This document shows, piece after piece, positions 1 to 5,541 of a DNA stretch of 8,805 nt. Where the stretch lies: contig JANXRO010000070.1 of the NCBI GenBank assembly GCA_025356765.1, positions 1 to 8,805 on the forward strand, given 5' to 3'. The position numbers and the translations under genes are program-made. A model generated the notes under the pieces. The model did not search any database, was not told where the DNA came from, and was given only the letters and a program-made list of their open reading frames with translations. Positions within the stretch are counted from its first letter, which is position 1, and every line of letters begins with the position of its first letter. The stretch is from Hyphomicrobiales bacterium. GTDB lineage: Bacteria; Pseudomonadota; Alphaproteobacteria; Rhizobiales; Aestuariivirgaceae.

Positions 1-80
1 GAAACATTGTTGTTTGCGTGCACGGCACCAAAACGTTTGTCGATACCAATAAGTTCTATGGCGGGGACTGCTGGCTGCAT
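1..80 (-). CDS. ABC transporter ATP-binding protein, N-terminal fragment (partner of the BMP binding protein)
   Basis: Reading leftward from an ATG at 80 gives 26 codons that run off the window: MQPAVPAIELIGIDKRFGAV, then HANNNV. This is the usual first strand and A-loop region of sugar/nucleoside-type ABC ATPases (I-x-L-x-G-I-x-K-R-F-G-x-V-x-A-N), where the Phe at residue 17 would stack on the ATP adenine. The Walker A motif should follow beyond the window. It sits 52 bp downstream of the BMP-family binding protein on the same strand, the normal gene order for PnrA/Yuf-type importers, so permease genes probably follow. No ribosome-binding site lies at normal distance. The only purine-rich tract (GGAGG-like, rc of 94-104) is 16-18 nt away and inside a hairpin arm. 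The family call rests on a short stretch plus context. Confidence 0.8.
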   Translation of the reverse strand, partial: MQPAVPAIELIGIDKRFGAVHANNNV

Positions 81-93
81 TTGCCGTTTAGAA

Positions 94-120
94 CCCCTCC
101 TCCCAAATAGGGAGAAGGGG
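94..120 (-). promoter_or_regulatory. Intra-operon hairpin between the binding-protein and ATPase genes
   Basis: Bases 94-104 and 110-120 form an inverted repeat: 11 paired positions with a single C/A mismatch (99/115) and a 5-nt loop (105-109, AAATA). It begins 12 nt after the stop of the BMP gene and ends 13 nt before the ATG of the ATPase gene. In the minus-strand mRNA the stem is followed by UUCUAAAC, which is not a good U-run, so this is at best a partial terminator. Such hairpins after binding-protein genes often protect the upstream message and cause abundant binding protein with little membrane complex; that role here is inference. The 3' arm holds the only Shine-Dalgarno-like purine tract ahead of the ATPase gene. 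Confidence 0.7.
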
Positions 121-132
121 CGCTCTCGTTAT

Positions 133-1128
133 TTATTCAACGGGGCACTTGCTGTCGGCCATATAGTCATGCACTTCAAGCTTGCCTGAAATGATGTCTG
201 CCTTTGCAGCTTCAACCTTGGCTGTCATATCTGCCGTGAACAAGGCTTTGTTGTTGTCGTCCATCGCGTAATCAACGCCGCCTTCTTTCAGGCCCAAGGC
301 ATGAATGCCGGGTTTAAAGCCAGCGGTGCCATCTTTCATGGTGTTGTAAACGGCAACGTCAACACGCTTCATCATTGATGTTAAAACTTTGCCGGGATGG
401 AGATAGTTTTGGTTGGCATCAACGCCGATTGAAAGTGCGCCACCATCAGCAGCAGCTTGCAATACGCCAAGACCCGTAGCACCTGCCGCTGCATAAACAA
501 CGTCAGCACCCTTGGCCATTTGGCCCTTGGTGATTTCGCCGCCCTTAACAGGATCGTTCCAAGCGGCACCAGTGTCGCCAGTCATGTTTTGGAATACGGC
601 TGCATCCTTATTGGCGCCTTTAGCACCTTGGGCATAACCACAAGCGAAACGATGGATCAACGGAATGTCCATGCCACCAACAAAGCCAACTTTGCCGGTT
701 TTTGAAGCCATGGCAGCGGCCATGCCAACAAGATATGAACCTTCATGTTCTTTGAACACGATGGATTCCACATTTGGCAAATCGACAACCATATCCACAA
801 TTGCGAATTTCAGATTTGGATATTCCTTGGCCACTTTTTCAACGGCTGCTGCTTGGGCAAAGCCTGCGGCGATAATCGGTGAATAGCCTTTATCAGCAAA
901 GTTGCGAATGGCTTCTTCACGTTGGGCTTCATTGGCAATTTCAAATTCGCCATAAGCAACGTTCGATTCTTTCTTGAATTTTTCTGCGCCGTTGAACATT
1001 GATTCGTTGAACGACTTGTCGAACTTGCCGCCAATATCAAACACGATGGCGGGGCCAACGTCGGCGGCAAATGCGCCTGAAATCATCAGTGTGGACAGTG
1101 CAACAGCACCGAGCAGTGTTTTGATCAT
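133..1128 (-). CDS. BMP/PnrA-family ABC transporter substrate-binding protein (nucleoside-type)
   Basis: This is the periplasmic ligand-binding component of an ABC importer of the basic membrane protein (BMP, Med/PnrA-like) family, 331 residues. Residues 1-21 are a signal peptide (MIKTLLGAV, a hydrophobic core, AFA before AD). There is no lipobox Cys, so it should be a soluble periplasmic protein. The family signature FDIGGKFDKSFN lies at 30-41. Asp31, Phe40, Asn41, Asp112 and Asp237 (in GVDANQN) fall at positions that, from memory, match purine-nucleoside contacts of Treponema PnrA; this supports nucleosides but does not prove the ligand. The SYLVGMAAA (131-139) and VGFVGGMD (147-154) segments are also typical. 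I chose the ATG at 1128 because GGGAG lies 7 nt upstream and the signal peptide starts there; the in-frame ATG at 1179 adds 17 residues without a signal or ribosome-binding site. The ATPase gene follows, and the leader holds nested inverted repeats. Confidence 0.93.
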   Translation of the reverse strand: MIKTLLGAVALSTLMISGAFAADVGPAIVFDIGGKFDKSFNESMFNGAEKFKKESNVAYGEFEIANEAQREEAIRNFADKGYSPIIAAGFAQAAAVEKVAKEYPNLKFAIVDMVVDLPNVESIVFKEHEGSYLVGMAAAMASKTGKVGFVGGMDIPLIHRFACGYAQGAKGANKDAAVFQNMTGDTGAAWNDPVKGGEITKGQMAKGADVVYAAAGATGLGVLQAAADGGALSIGVDANQNYLHPGKVLTSMMKRVDVAVYNTMKDGTAGFKPGIHALGLKEGGVDYAMDDNNKALFTADMTAKVEAAKADIISGKLEVHDYMADSKCPVE

Positions 1129-1138
1129 CTTGAAACTC

Positions 1139-1193
1139 CCTGAAATTTTGACCGGCCGATCAAGCCATGGCCCAATCAACGCTAAATTTCAGG
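1139..1193 (-). promoter_or_regulatory. Nested inverted repeats in the leader/operator region of the BMP gene
   Basis: Two symmetric elements lie just upstream of the BMP start (1128). The outer pair is a perfect 10-bp inverted repeat, CCTGAAATTT at 1139-1148 and AAATTTCAGG at 1184-1193, separated by 35 bp. Inside it is a 16-bp near-palindrome at 1148-1163, TTGA-C-CGGCCG-A-TCAA, with one mismatched pair. In the mRNA the 3' outer arm would include the first two G of the GGGAG ribosome-binding site (1136-1140), so a folded leader could partly hide it. Alternatively the palindrome is a protein operator (LacI- or GntR-like symmetry). A weak promoter match, TTGCCA (1202-1197) with 17 bp to TTGATT (1179-1174), would start transcription inside the structure, which would favour the DNA-operator reading. 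Function is inference. Confidence 0.45.
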
Positions 1194-1222
1194 TTTTGGC
1201 AAGCGGGAGAGCACGCGCGCCA

Positions 1223-1251
1223 CTTGAAATATTTGTGGCCGTGCCCATCTA
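1223..1251 (+). promoter_or_regulatory. Candidate sigma-32 (RpoH) heat-shock promoter of the DUF1150-like gene
   Basis: CTTGAAA at 1223-1229 is followed by GCCCATCTA at 1243-1251. The E. coli sigma-32 consensus is CTTGAAA and CCCCATNTA; the only departure is G for the first C of the -10 element. Counting from CTTGAA, the gap is 14 nt, the same as I recall for the E. coli dnaK P1 promoter. Transcription would begin near 1255-1259, leaving a leader of about 11-15 nt that carries the GGAG ribosome-binding site (1260-1263) for the ATG at 1270. There is no comparable sigma-70 promoter on this strand in the gap. Alphaproteobacterial RpoH is somewhat more relaxed in its -10 (CYTATNT-like), so the match is good but not proof. 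Confidence 0.6.
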
Positions 1252-1269
1252 GAAAACATGGAGTTAAAA

Positions 1270-1515
1270 ATGTCACAAATCTCAGTAAGCACCGACCAAC
1301 TGCAAGCAATTGGCAATGGCACCTTGGCCTATGTGCGCAAAATTGAGGCGGAAACCGCCGCAAAATTGATCGGCCAGCCTATTCAACTTACGCAAGGGCA
1401 AGAACTGTTCTGCCTTTACAATGCCAATGGTCAACCCATCTCGATTTCTCAAAGCTATGAAGCCGCAGTGGGCAATGCCATGGAGCATGAGTTGGTGAGT
1501 GTTATGGTGCAGTGA
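1270..1515 (+). CDS. DUF1150-like small protein, probably heat-shock induced
   Basis: An 81-residue cytoplasmic protein with no signal peptide or membrane segment. The pattern ...LQAIGNGTLAYVRKI (11-25), then QGQELFCLYNANGQPI (42-57) and YEAAVGNAMEHELVSV (63-78) resembles DUF1150, a small alphaproteobacterial family often encoded beside Hsp20-type small heat-shock genes; its biochemical role is unknown to me. I start it at 1270 because GGAG (1260-1263) lies 6 nt upstream. The in-frame ATG at 1258 has no ribosome-binding site and would fall at or near the predicted transcription start. The gene is divergent from the BMP operon, and its last 14 bp overlap the end of the convergent LysR gene. 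No Hsp20 gene is next to it here, yet a sigma-32-like promoter precedes it, which supports a link to the heat-shock regulon. Confidence 0.8.
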   Translation: MSQISVSTDQLQAIGNGTLAYVRKIEAETAAKLIGQPIQLTQGQELFCLYNANGQPISISQSYEAAVGNAMEHELVSVMVQ

Positions 1516-2395
1516 GTTTGGCTTTGCCGAGAACATTGGTTAAATAATCAAACACAAGCCGCAAACGTTGCAGCGTTTTTAAATCTTCGTGCATAACAAC
1601 CCAGCACTCAAGATAGATTACCAAACCGGGCAACACTCTTACTAGATTTGAACGGCGGGCAAGCTGGGCTTGGCAAATGCCAATGCCCAATCCTGCACGA
1701 ATGGCCGCTAGCTGGGCCAAATCATTGTCGGTAGCAAAAGCAACGTTCTTGGGTTGTGGAAGATTTCTTGCAGCAAGGCCTTGCACAATAGCATCGCGGC
1801 GATCATCGCCAATGAAAGGACTGTTTTGTGCCAGTTCTTTAAAAGTTTTTGGCATTTGATGTTTTTCTAAAAATTGTGTTGTGGCAAACAAACCCAATTC
1901 AACAGGTGCTACTTTTTTGGCAATCAAGGAAGATTGTTTGGGTTGAGTTAAGCGCACGGCAATATCGGCCTCGCGTTTAAGCAAATCATCCGTTCGGTTC
2001 GAAAGCATCAATTCAATTTTCAAGTTTGGATATTTTAACTTCATTGGTGTCAGCAGCGGCGGCAACACTTCCACCCCAAAAACTTCTGAACAGGTGATGC
2101 GAACAGATCCAGCTTCGTCTTGAGCGGGCGCAGAAGATCCGCGTCGAAAAGCACCAATGGCAGATTCAGCGGCCTCGGCTTGGGTGCGCAGTGCTAATCC
2201 CATTTCGGTGGGAATAAGGCCAGAAGGTGCTCGCGTGAATAGTGGAACCGCAAGTTCGGCCTCTAAGCTTTCTATTTGTCTGCGCACAGTGGGTTGTGAT
2301 GTTCGCAATTTTCGCGCGGCTGAAGACAGGCTGCCCTCACGCATGACGGTTAAATAAACATGCACCAAGTCCCAAGACGATAAAAAGGGGTTCAT
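1502..2395 (-). CDS. LysR-family transcriptional regulator
   Basis: A 297-residue LysR-type regulator, the usual length. An N-terminal winged helix-turn-helix spans about residues 8-67: WDLVHVYLTVMREGSLSSAA, then SQPTVRRQIESLE (33-45) as the recognition helix region and PLFTRAPSGLIPTEMG (51-66) as the wing. A type 2 periplasmic-binding-like effector domain follows from about 97 (GSVRITCSEVFGVEVLPPLL) to the end, with GLGIGICQAQLA (235-246) typical of its second lobe. The effector cannot be told. The start at 2395 gives the standard distance to the helix-turn-helix, but no ribosome-binding site precedes it, and a promoter-like pair ends 6 nt before the ATG. It is divergent from the DUF4260 gene, the classic regulator-target arrangement, and it converges on the DUF1150-like gene with a 14-bp overlap. 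Confidence 0.95.
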   Translation of the reverse strand: MNPFLSSWDLVHVYLTVMREGSLSSAARKLRTSQPTVRRQIESLEAELAVPLFTRAPSGLIPTEMGLALRTQAEAAESAIGAFRRGSSAPAQDEAGSVRITCSEVFGVEVLPPLLTPMKLKYPNLKIELMLSNRTDDLLKREADIAVRLTQPKQSSLIAKKVAPVELGLFATTQFLEKHQMPKTFKELAQNSPFIGDDRRDAIVQGLAARNLPQPKNVAFATDNDLAQLAAIRAGLGIGICQAQLARRSNLVRVLPGLVIYLECWVVMHEDLKTLQRLRLVFDYLTNVLGKAKLTAP

Positions 2396-2401
2396 AAAAA
2401 T

Positions 2402-2430
2402 ATGATAGGCTGGTGAACGATAATAGACAA
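2402..2430 (-). promoter_or_regulatory. Candidate LysR promoter giving a leaderless mRNA
   Basis: On the minus strand, TTGTCT (2430-2425; 4 of 6 to the -35 consensus) is separated by exactly 17 bp from TATCAT (2407-2402; 5 of 6 to the -10). The -10 is followed by ATTTTT and then the ATG at 2395. Normal initiation 6-7 nt after the -10 would start at or within 1 nt of the A of that ATG. The lack of any Shine-Dalgarno sequence fits a leaderless transcript, a common type in some alphaproteobacteria. Based on hexamer matching only. Confidence 0.5.
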
Positions 2431-2439
2431 TGGCGTTCA
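2414..2439. promoter_or_regulatory. Dyad in the LysR/DUF4260 divergent promoter region
   Basis: TGAACG at 2414-2419 and CGTTCA at 2434-2439 form a perfect 6-bp inverted repeat with a 14-bp spacer. It covers the spacer and -35 of the predicted LysR promoter. LysR-type regulators usually bind dyads in such shared regions, repress themselves and control the divergent gene, so this is the best operator candidate here. A 6-bp dyad of this spacing can occur by chance. Confidence 0.35.
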
Positions 2440-2487
2440 GCTTGGTTTGGGGCGAGATAGCATCATCGCAACAAAAGGAATAGAAAA

Positions 2488-2880
2488 ATGAACACCCACT
2501 CTCAAATCAACGGCACAGTAACAGGTGCACCAAATATTGTATTGCGGGCTGAAGGCGCGTTGGTTTTTGCTGCGGCAACTTTTGCCTTTAGCCAGATGCA
2601 TTCAGGTTGGCTGCTCTACGCCATTTTATTTTTCACGCCCGATATTTTTATGCTGGGATATTTGGCCAACGCGCGATTAGGATCCATAATGTATAATATT
2701 GGCCACAGTTATTTGGTGCCAGCAGCCTTGTTGGCATTGGGTTGGTTTACGGTTTTACCCTTGGTCAGCGCCATCGCATTGATATGGATTGCCCATATTG
2801 GCTTTGATCGCGCGGTGGGTTATGGCTTGAAATATGCCTCTGGCTTCAAGATCAACCACCTCAGTGCACCAACAAGATAA
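2488..2880 (+). CDS. DUF4260-family small integral membrane protein
   Basis: A 130-residue protein with about four predicted membrane segments (roughly 22-36, 41-60, 75-91 and 90-107; the last two form a tight pair). Family-typical motifs are RAEG (20-23), PDIFMLGYL (51-59), YNIGHSY (69-75), HIGFDRAVGYGLKY (103-116) and GFKINHL (119-125), which match what I know of DUF4260. The charged or polar residues buried in hydrophobic runs (Asp52, His73, His103, Asp107) suggest a functional site in the inner membrane, but no activity is known to me. The start is set by AAGGAA (2475-2480), 7 nt before the ATG. It is divergent from the LysR gene and likely under its control. It ends 15 bp before the end of the convergent lysyl-tRNA synthetase gene. 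Confidence 0.88.
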   Translation: MNTHSQINGTVTGAPNIVLRAEGALVFAAATFAFSQMHSGWLLYAILFFTPDIFMLGYLANARLGSIMYNIGHSYLVPAALLALGWFTVLPLVSAIALIWIAHIGFDRAVGYGLKYASGFKINHLSAPTR

Positions 2881-2886
2881 AATTGA

Positions 2887-2909
2887 AGTTGGGGCTTACT
2901 TTCCCAACT
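2887..2909 (-). terminator. Weak terminator-like hairpin at the lysyl-tRNA synthetase stop codon
   Basis: AGTTGGG (2887-2893) and CCCAACT (2903-2909) form a perfect 7-bp stem with a 9-nt loop that contains the synthetase stop codon (2896-2898). In the minus-strand transcript the stem is followed by UCAAUUUUAUC, a moderately U-rich tail, so it is a plausible Rho-independent terminator for that gene. In the plus direction no T-run follows, so it would not serve the DUF4260 gene well. Confidence 0.4.
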
Positions 2910-4515
2910 CGCCCATCAGTGCTTTGTCGATCAGTCCCCGCGTATTGGTCAAGCCATAAAGTGCGGCGAAAGAACCAAATCTGGGCCCGCGCTCTTCGCC
3001 CAACAGCACTTGATAAAGCATGTTGAACCACGTTTGGCCCACACCGATAGATCCATCTTTCTGGGTTACGGTATAAGGTTCGCGCCTGCCGATATCATAG
3101 GCTTTTTGTTGAATAGCTTCAGGTGTGGCGCTTTCGGGAAGATCGGCCAGAGCCGCGTTCAAATCTGTCAACGCCTTTGCTTCATCCTCTGTGCAAGCAC
3201 GATAGACTTTGTTCGGCTTCACAAAATCCAGATAATAGCGGATTGCATAACCCACCATCTTATCAAGGCGCGGATGAGTGCTGGGGTCCATCTCGGGCAT
3301 ATAACGCTTTAAGAATGCCCAGAGCACAGACTTATCTTCCGTGTTTGCAACGGCGACTAAATTTAACAGCAGGGCGAATGTAACCCCACCGGTTTCTGGC
3401 TTGGGCGGGTTGCCACCATGAATATGCCAGACAGGATTCATCAAATGATCTTTGGCTTCAGTTTGCTTTTGATAGCCAGCCAGATGTTGGGCATATTCAT
3501 CAACCGCACGCGGGATCACATCAAAGAATAACTTCTTGGCCTCGCGTGGCCGATTATACATATAAAGCGAAAGTGAATCAGGATCAGCATAGGTCAGCCA
3601 TTCATCAATCGTCAGGCCATTGCCTTTGGACTTTGAAATCTTCTGGCCTTTGTCATCCAAAAATAATTCGTAAACATAATGCTCAGGCGCAATGCCGCCC
3701 AGAATTTCACAATTGCGATCATAGATCGGTGCATTGGATTGGTGGTCTTTGCCAAACATTTCAAAGTCTACGCCCAAAGCCGCAAAGCGCATGCCGAAAT
3801 CTGGCTTCCATTGCAGCTTGGTTCTGCCGCCGCGGACATCTAAAGTGGTTTCAGTGCCATCTTCATCGTTGAAGGTTATTGTGCCTTTTTTGGCATCAAT
3901 TGATTTCATCGGCACATACAGCACACGACCTGAAATCGGCGAGATGGGCAGGAAGGGCGAATAGGTAGCTTGGCGTTCTTCGCCCAAGCTGGGGAGCATG
4001 ACGCCCATGATGTCGTCATATTTTTCCAATGCGCGGATCAACATGTCATCGTATTTGCCGGATTTGTAATATTCTGTGGCGCTGCCGAATTCATATTGAA
4101 AGCCGAACGTGTCGAGGAAGCGGCGCAACATCGCATTGTTGTGGTGGCCGAAGCTTTCATAGTTCCCGCCAAATGGGTTGGGCACAGAGGTGAGTGGCTT
4201 ATGAAGATGTGGTTCTAAAAAGGATTTGTCGGGCACGTTGTCTGGAATTTTGCGCATGCCGTCCATGTCATCAGAAAACACCAGAAGGCGCGTGGGCACA
4301 TCGCTCATCAATTCAAAGGCACGGCGCACCATGGTGGTGCGGGACACCTCGCCAAACGTACCAATGTGAGGCAAGCCTGAAGGGCCATAACCCGTTTCAA
4401 ACAGTACTGATTTTTGGCCAGATTTTTCCACACGCTTTAAAATTTTACGCGCCTCTTCGAAGGGCCAAGCTTTGGATTCAAGGGCGGCAGTGCGCAGAGC
4501 GGCAGACGTGGTCAT
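2896..4515 (-). CDS. lysK: Lysyl-tRNA synthetase, class I
   Basis: It charges tRNA-Lys with lysine in the cytoplasm. This is the class I (archaeal-type) enzyme found in most alphaproteobacteria, unrelated in fold to the class II LysS. It has 539 residues, within the family range. The HIGH-type ATP motif is PHIGT at 49-53, in GYGPSGLPHIGTFGEVSRT (42-60). The KMSKS-type loop is KISKSKGNG at 292-300, in FLDDKGQKISKSKGNG. The catalytic Rossmann core also shows VFSDDMDGMRKIPDN (79-93) and FEMFGKDHQSN (251-261). The C-terminal part (about 330-539) is the helical anticodon-binding region. The ATG at 4515 fits family N-termini (SKAWPFEEARKILKR at 14-28). Its ribosome-binding site is poor (GGAAAA about 10 nt upstream). 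The dienelactone hydrolase gene lies 61 bp upstream on the same strand with a hairpin in between, so a separate promoter is possible. Confidence 0.97.
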   Translation of the reverse strand: MTTSAALRTAALESKAWPFEEARKILKRVEKSGQKSVLFETGYGPSGLPHIGTFGEVSRTTMVRRAFELMSDVPTRLLVFSDDMDGMRKIPDNVPDKSFLEPHLHKPLTSVPNPFGGNYESFGHHNNAMLRRFLDTFGFQYEFGSATEYYKSGKYDDMLIRALEKYDDIMGVMLPSLGEERQATYSPFLPISPISGRVLYVPMKSIDAKKGTITFNDEDGTETTLDVRGGRTKLQWKPDFGMRFAALGVDFEMFGKDHQSNAPIYDRNCEILGGIAPEHYVYELFLDDKGQKISKSKGNGLTIDEWLTYADPDSLSLYMYNRPREAKKLFFDVIPRAVDEYAQHLAGYQKQTEAKDHLMNPVWHIHGGNPPKPETGGVTFALLLNLVAVANTEDKSVLWAFLKRYMPEMDPSTHPRLDKMVGYAIRYYLDFVKPNKVYRACTEDEAKALTDLNAALADLPESATPEAIQQKAYDIGRREPYTVTQKDGSIGVGQTWFNMLYQVLLGEERGPRFGSFAALYGLTNTRGLIDKALMGELGK

Positions 4516-4531
4516 TTAGGTGTTTTCCAAT

Positions 4532-4566
4532 TGAAGTGTCCGGCCTCTTTAGGCAGGGACACTTCA
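4532..4566 (-). terminator. Strong hairpin between the dienelactone hydrolase and lysK genes
   Basis: TGAAGTGTCC (4532-4541) and GGACACTTCA (4557-4566) are perfectly complementary 10-bp arms. An inner stem GCCT (4543-4546) / AGGC (4551-4554) with a CTTT loop continues the helix after a small internal loop. It begins 10 nt after the stop of the hydrolase gene and ends 16 nt before lysK. The 3' flank in the minus-strand RNA is AUUGGAAAAC, with no U-run, so it may be an inefficient or Rho-assisted terminator, an mRNA-stabilising element, or a copy of a dispersed palindromic repeat. It occurs once in this window. Confidence 0.55.
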
Positions 4567-4576
4567 TGGGTCAATC

Positions 4577-5434
4577 TTAACCCGCTTTTGTATATTTTTT
4601 TAAAAATGCCATGCTGCGACCCCATGCAAGATCTGCTGCTGTTTTATCATAACGCGCAGAATTTGTATCATTGTTGAAAGCGTGGTTCACGCCATCGTAA
4701 ACGTAAAGCTCATAGGTTTTATTGTTTGCCTTCAGCGCGGTTTCAAAATCTTTTATACCTGCGTTGATCCGATCATCCAGTCCGGCATAGTGCAACAACA
4801 AGGGTGCCTTGATTTTAGCCACGTCGTCACCAGTGGGTTGTTGACCATAATAAGCCACACCTGCCGAAAGCTCACTATCCGCCACAGCCAACATATTGAC
4901 AGCACCGCCGCCCCAGCAAAAACCAATGGCCCCAACTTTGCCAGTGCTCTTTTCATGTGCGCGCAAGGCAGCGGACGCTGATTTTGATGTTCCTAATATA
5001 TCTGCAGGGGTAAGTTTCCCGATCATGTCTCTTGCAGTGTCTTCGTTGCTTGGTGTACCACCCAAGGCCGTCAAATAATCTGGTGCAAATGCCAAAAAGC
5101 CTTCCAAGGCAATACGCCTTGTGATGTCTTGGATGTGTGGGTTCAACCCTCGGTTTTCGTGGATAACCAAAACACTTGGCAATTTTTCTGTTGCTGCTTT
5201 AGGCACGACCAACAGGCCCTTTGTTCCCGGCGCAATCTCAGTCATGGCTGTTTGCAACCGCGGATCGTTTTCAGGCACAATTGCAGCTTGGGCATAGTCA
5301 TTTTCCAGCAAAGGAAGTAATGTCAGTGCGGCCGTTGTTGAGCCGGAAACCACAACCAGTCTGTCGAGAAATTCACGCCGCGATATCCCGCCATGGGTAT
5401 ATTTATCAAAGAGAGAAATTATTTTTTGATCCAT
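4577..5434 (-). CDS. Dienelactone-hydrolase-family protein with Tat signal (YghX-like)
   Basis: An alpha/beta-hydrolase of the dienelactone hydrolase family, 285 residues. The N-terminus carries a twin-arginine signal: SRREFLDRL (18-26), a hydrophobic stretch to about 43, and a likely cleavage after AQA near 50, so the enzyme should fold in the cytoplasm and be exported. The catalytic triad is visible: nucleophile Cys173 in GFCWGGG (171-177), Asp220 or Asp221 in YAGLDDRI, and His251 in GVNHAFNND. Glu93 in IHENRGLNPHIQD (91-103) matches the Glu/Arg region that controls the Cys in the family. The natural substrate is unknown; ring-cleavage lactone activity should not be assumed from the family name. 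The start is fixed by AGGAG 6 nt upstream (rc of 5441-5445). It is divergent from the helicase gene and is followed by a hairpin and then lysK. Confidence 0.93.
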   Translation of the reverse strand: MDQKIISLFDKYTHGGISRREFLDRLVVVSGSTTAALTLLPLLENDYAQAAIVPENDPRLQTAMTEIAPGTKGLLVVPKAATEKLPSVLVIHENRGLNPHIQDITRRIALEGFLAFAPDYLTALGGTPSNEDTARDMIGKLTPADILGTSKSASAALRAHEKSTGKVGAIGFCWGGGAVNMLAVADSELSAGVAYYGQQPTGDDVAKIKAPLLLHYAGLDDRINAGIKDFETALKANNKTYELYVYDGVNHAFNNDTNSARYDKTAADLAWGRSMAFLKKYTKAG

Positions 5435-5541
5435 AACTGGCTCCTAAATTTGTTACGACGAAACATTCCGCTCAGATTGAGACAAAGGCGTGGCAATCAG
5501 GCTTTGACTTAAAAGTATTCTCTCTTAAACAGACCCAACCC
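5435..5541. promoter_or_regulatory. Divergent intergenic region between hydrolase and helicase genes
   Basis: A 107-bp gap that must hold start signals for both directions. On the plus strand, TTGACT (5504-5509; 5 of 6 to the -35 consensus) stands 16 bp before TAAACA (5526-5531; 3 of 6), which would start transcription about 4 nt before the helicase ATG. On the minus strand only the AGGAG ribosome-binding site (rc of 5441-5445) of the hydrolase is clear; I see no convincing minus-strand promoter. No clear operator dyad was found. Confidence 0.3.

Noticed and set aside
1129..1179. N-terminal extension of the BMP protein to an ATG at 1179
   Set aside because: It would place 17 non-signal residues before a clear signal peptide and has no ribosome-binding site, whereas the ATG at 1128 has GGGAG at 7 nt.
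1258..1269. Earlier ATG at 1258 for the DUF1150-like gene
   Set aside because: No ribosome-binding site; it lies at or near the predicted transcription start and overlaps the GGAG that serves the ATG at 1270.
1160..1363. 67-codon minus-strand open frame across the BMP/DUF1150 gap
   Set aside because: It overlaps the promoter region and antisense of the DUF1150-like gene; the protein is rich in Arg, Cys and Phe, with no family resemblance or ribosome-binding site.
1535..1550. Short palindrome-like TTGGTT...AATCAA as a terminator for the convergent genes
   Set aside because: It is AT-rich with a wobble pair, sits within LysR coding sequence, and would form a very weak stem.
4194..4580. 128-codon plus-strand open frame
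   Set aside because: It lies antisense to lysK across its start and the hairpin, with biased composition and no recognisable domain; it is a shadow of the synthetase.
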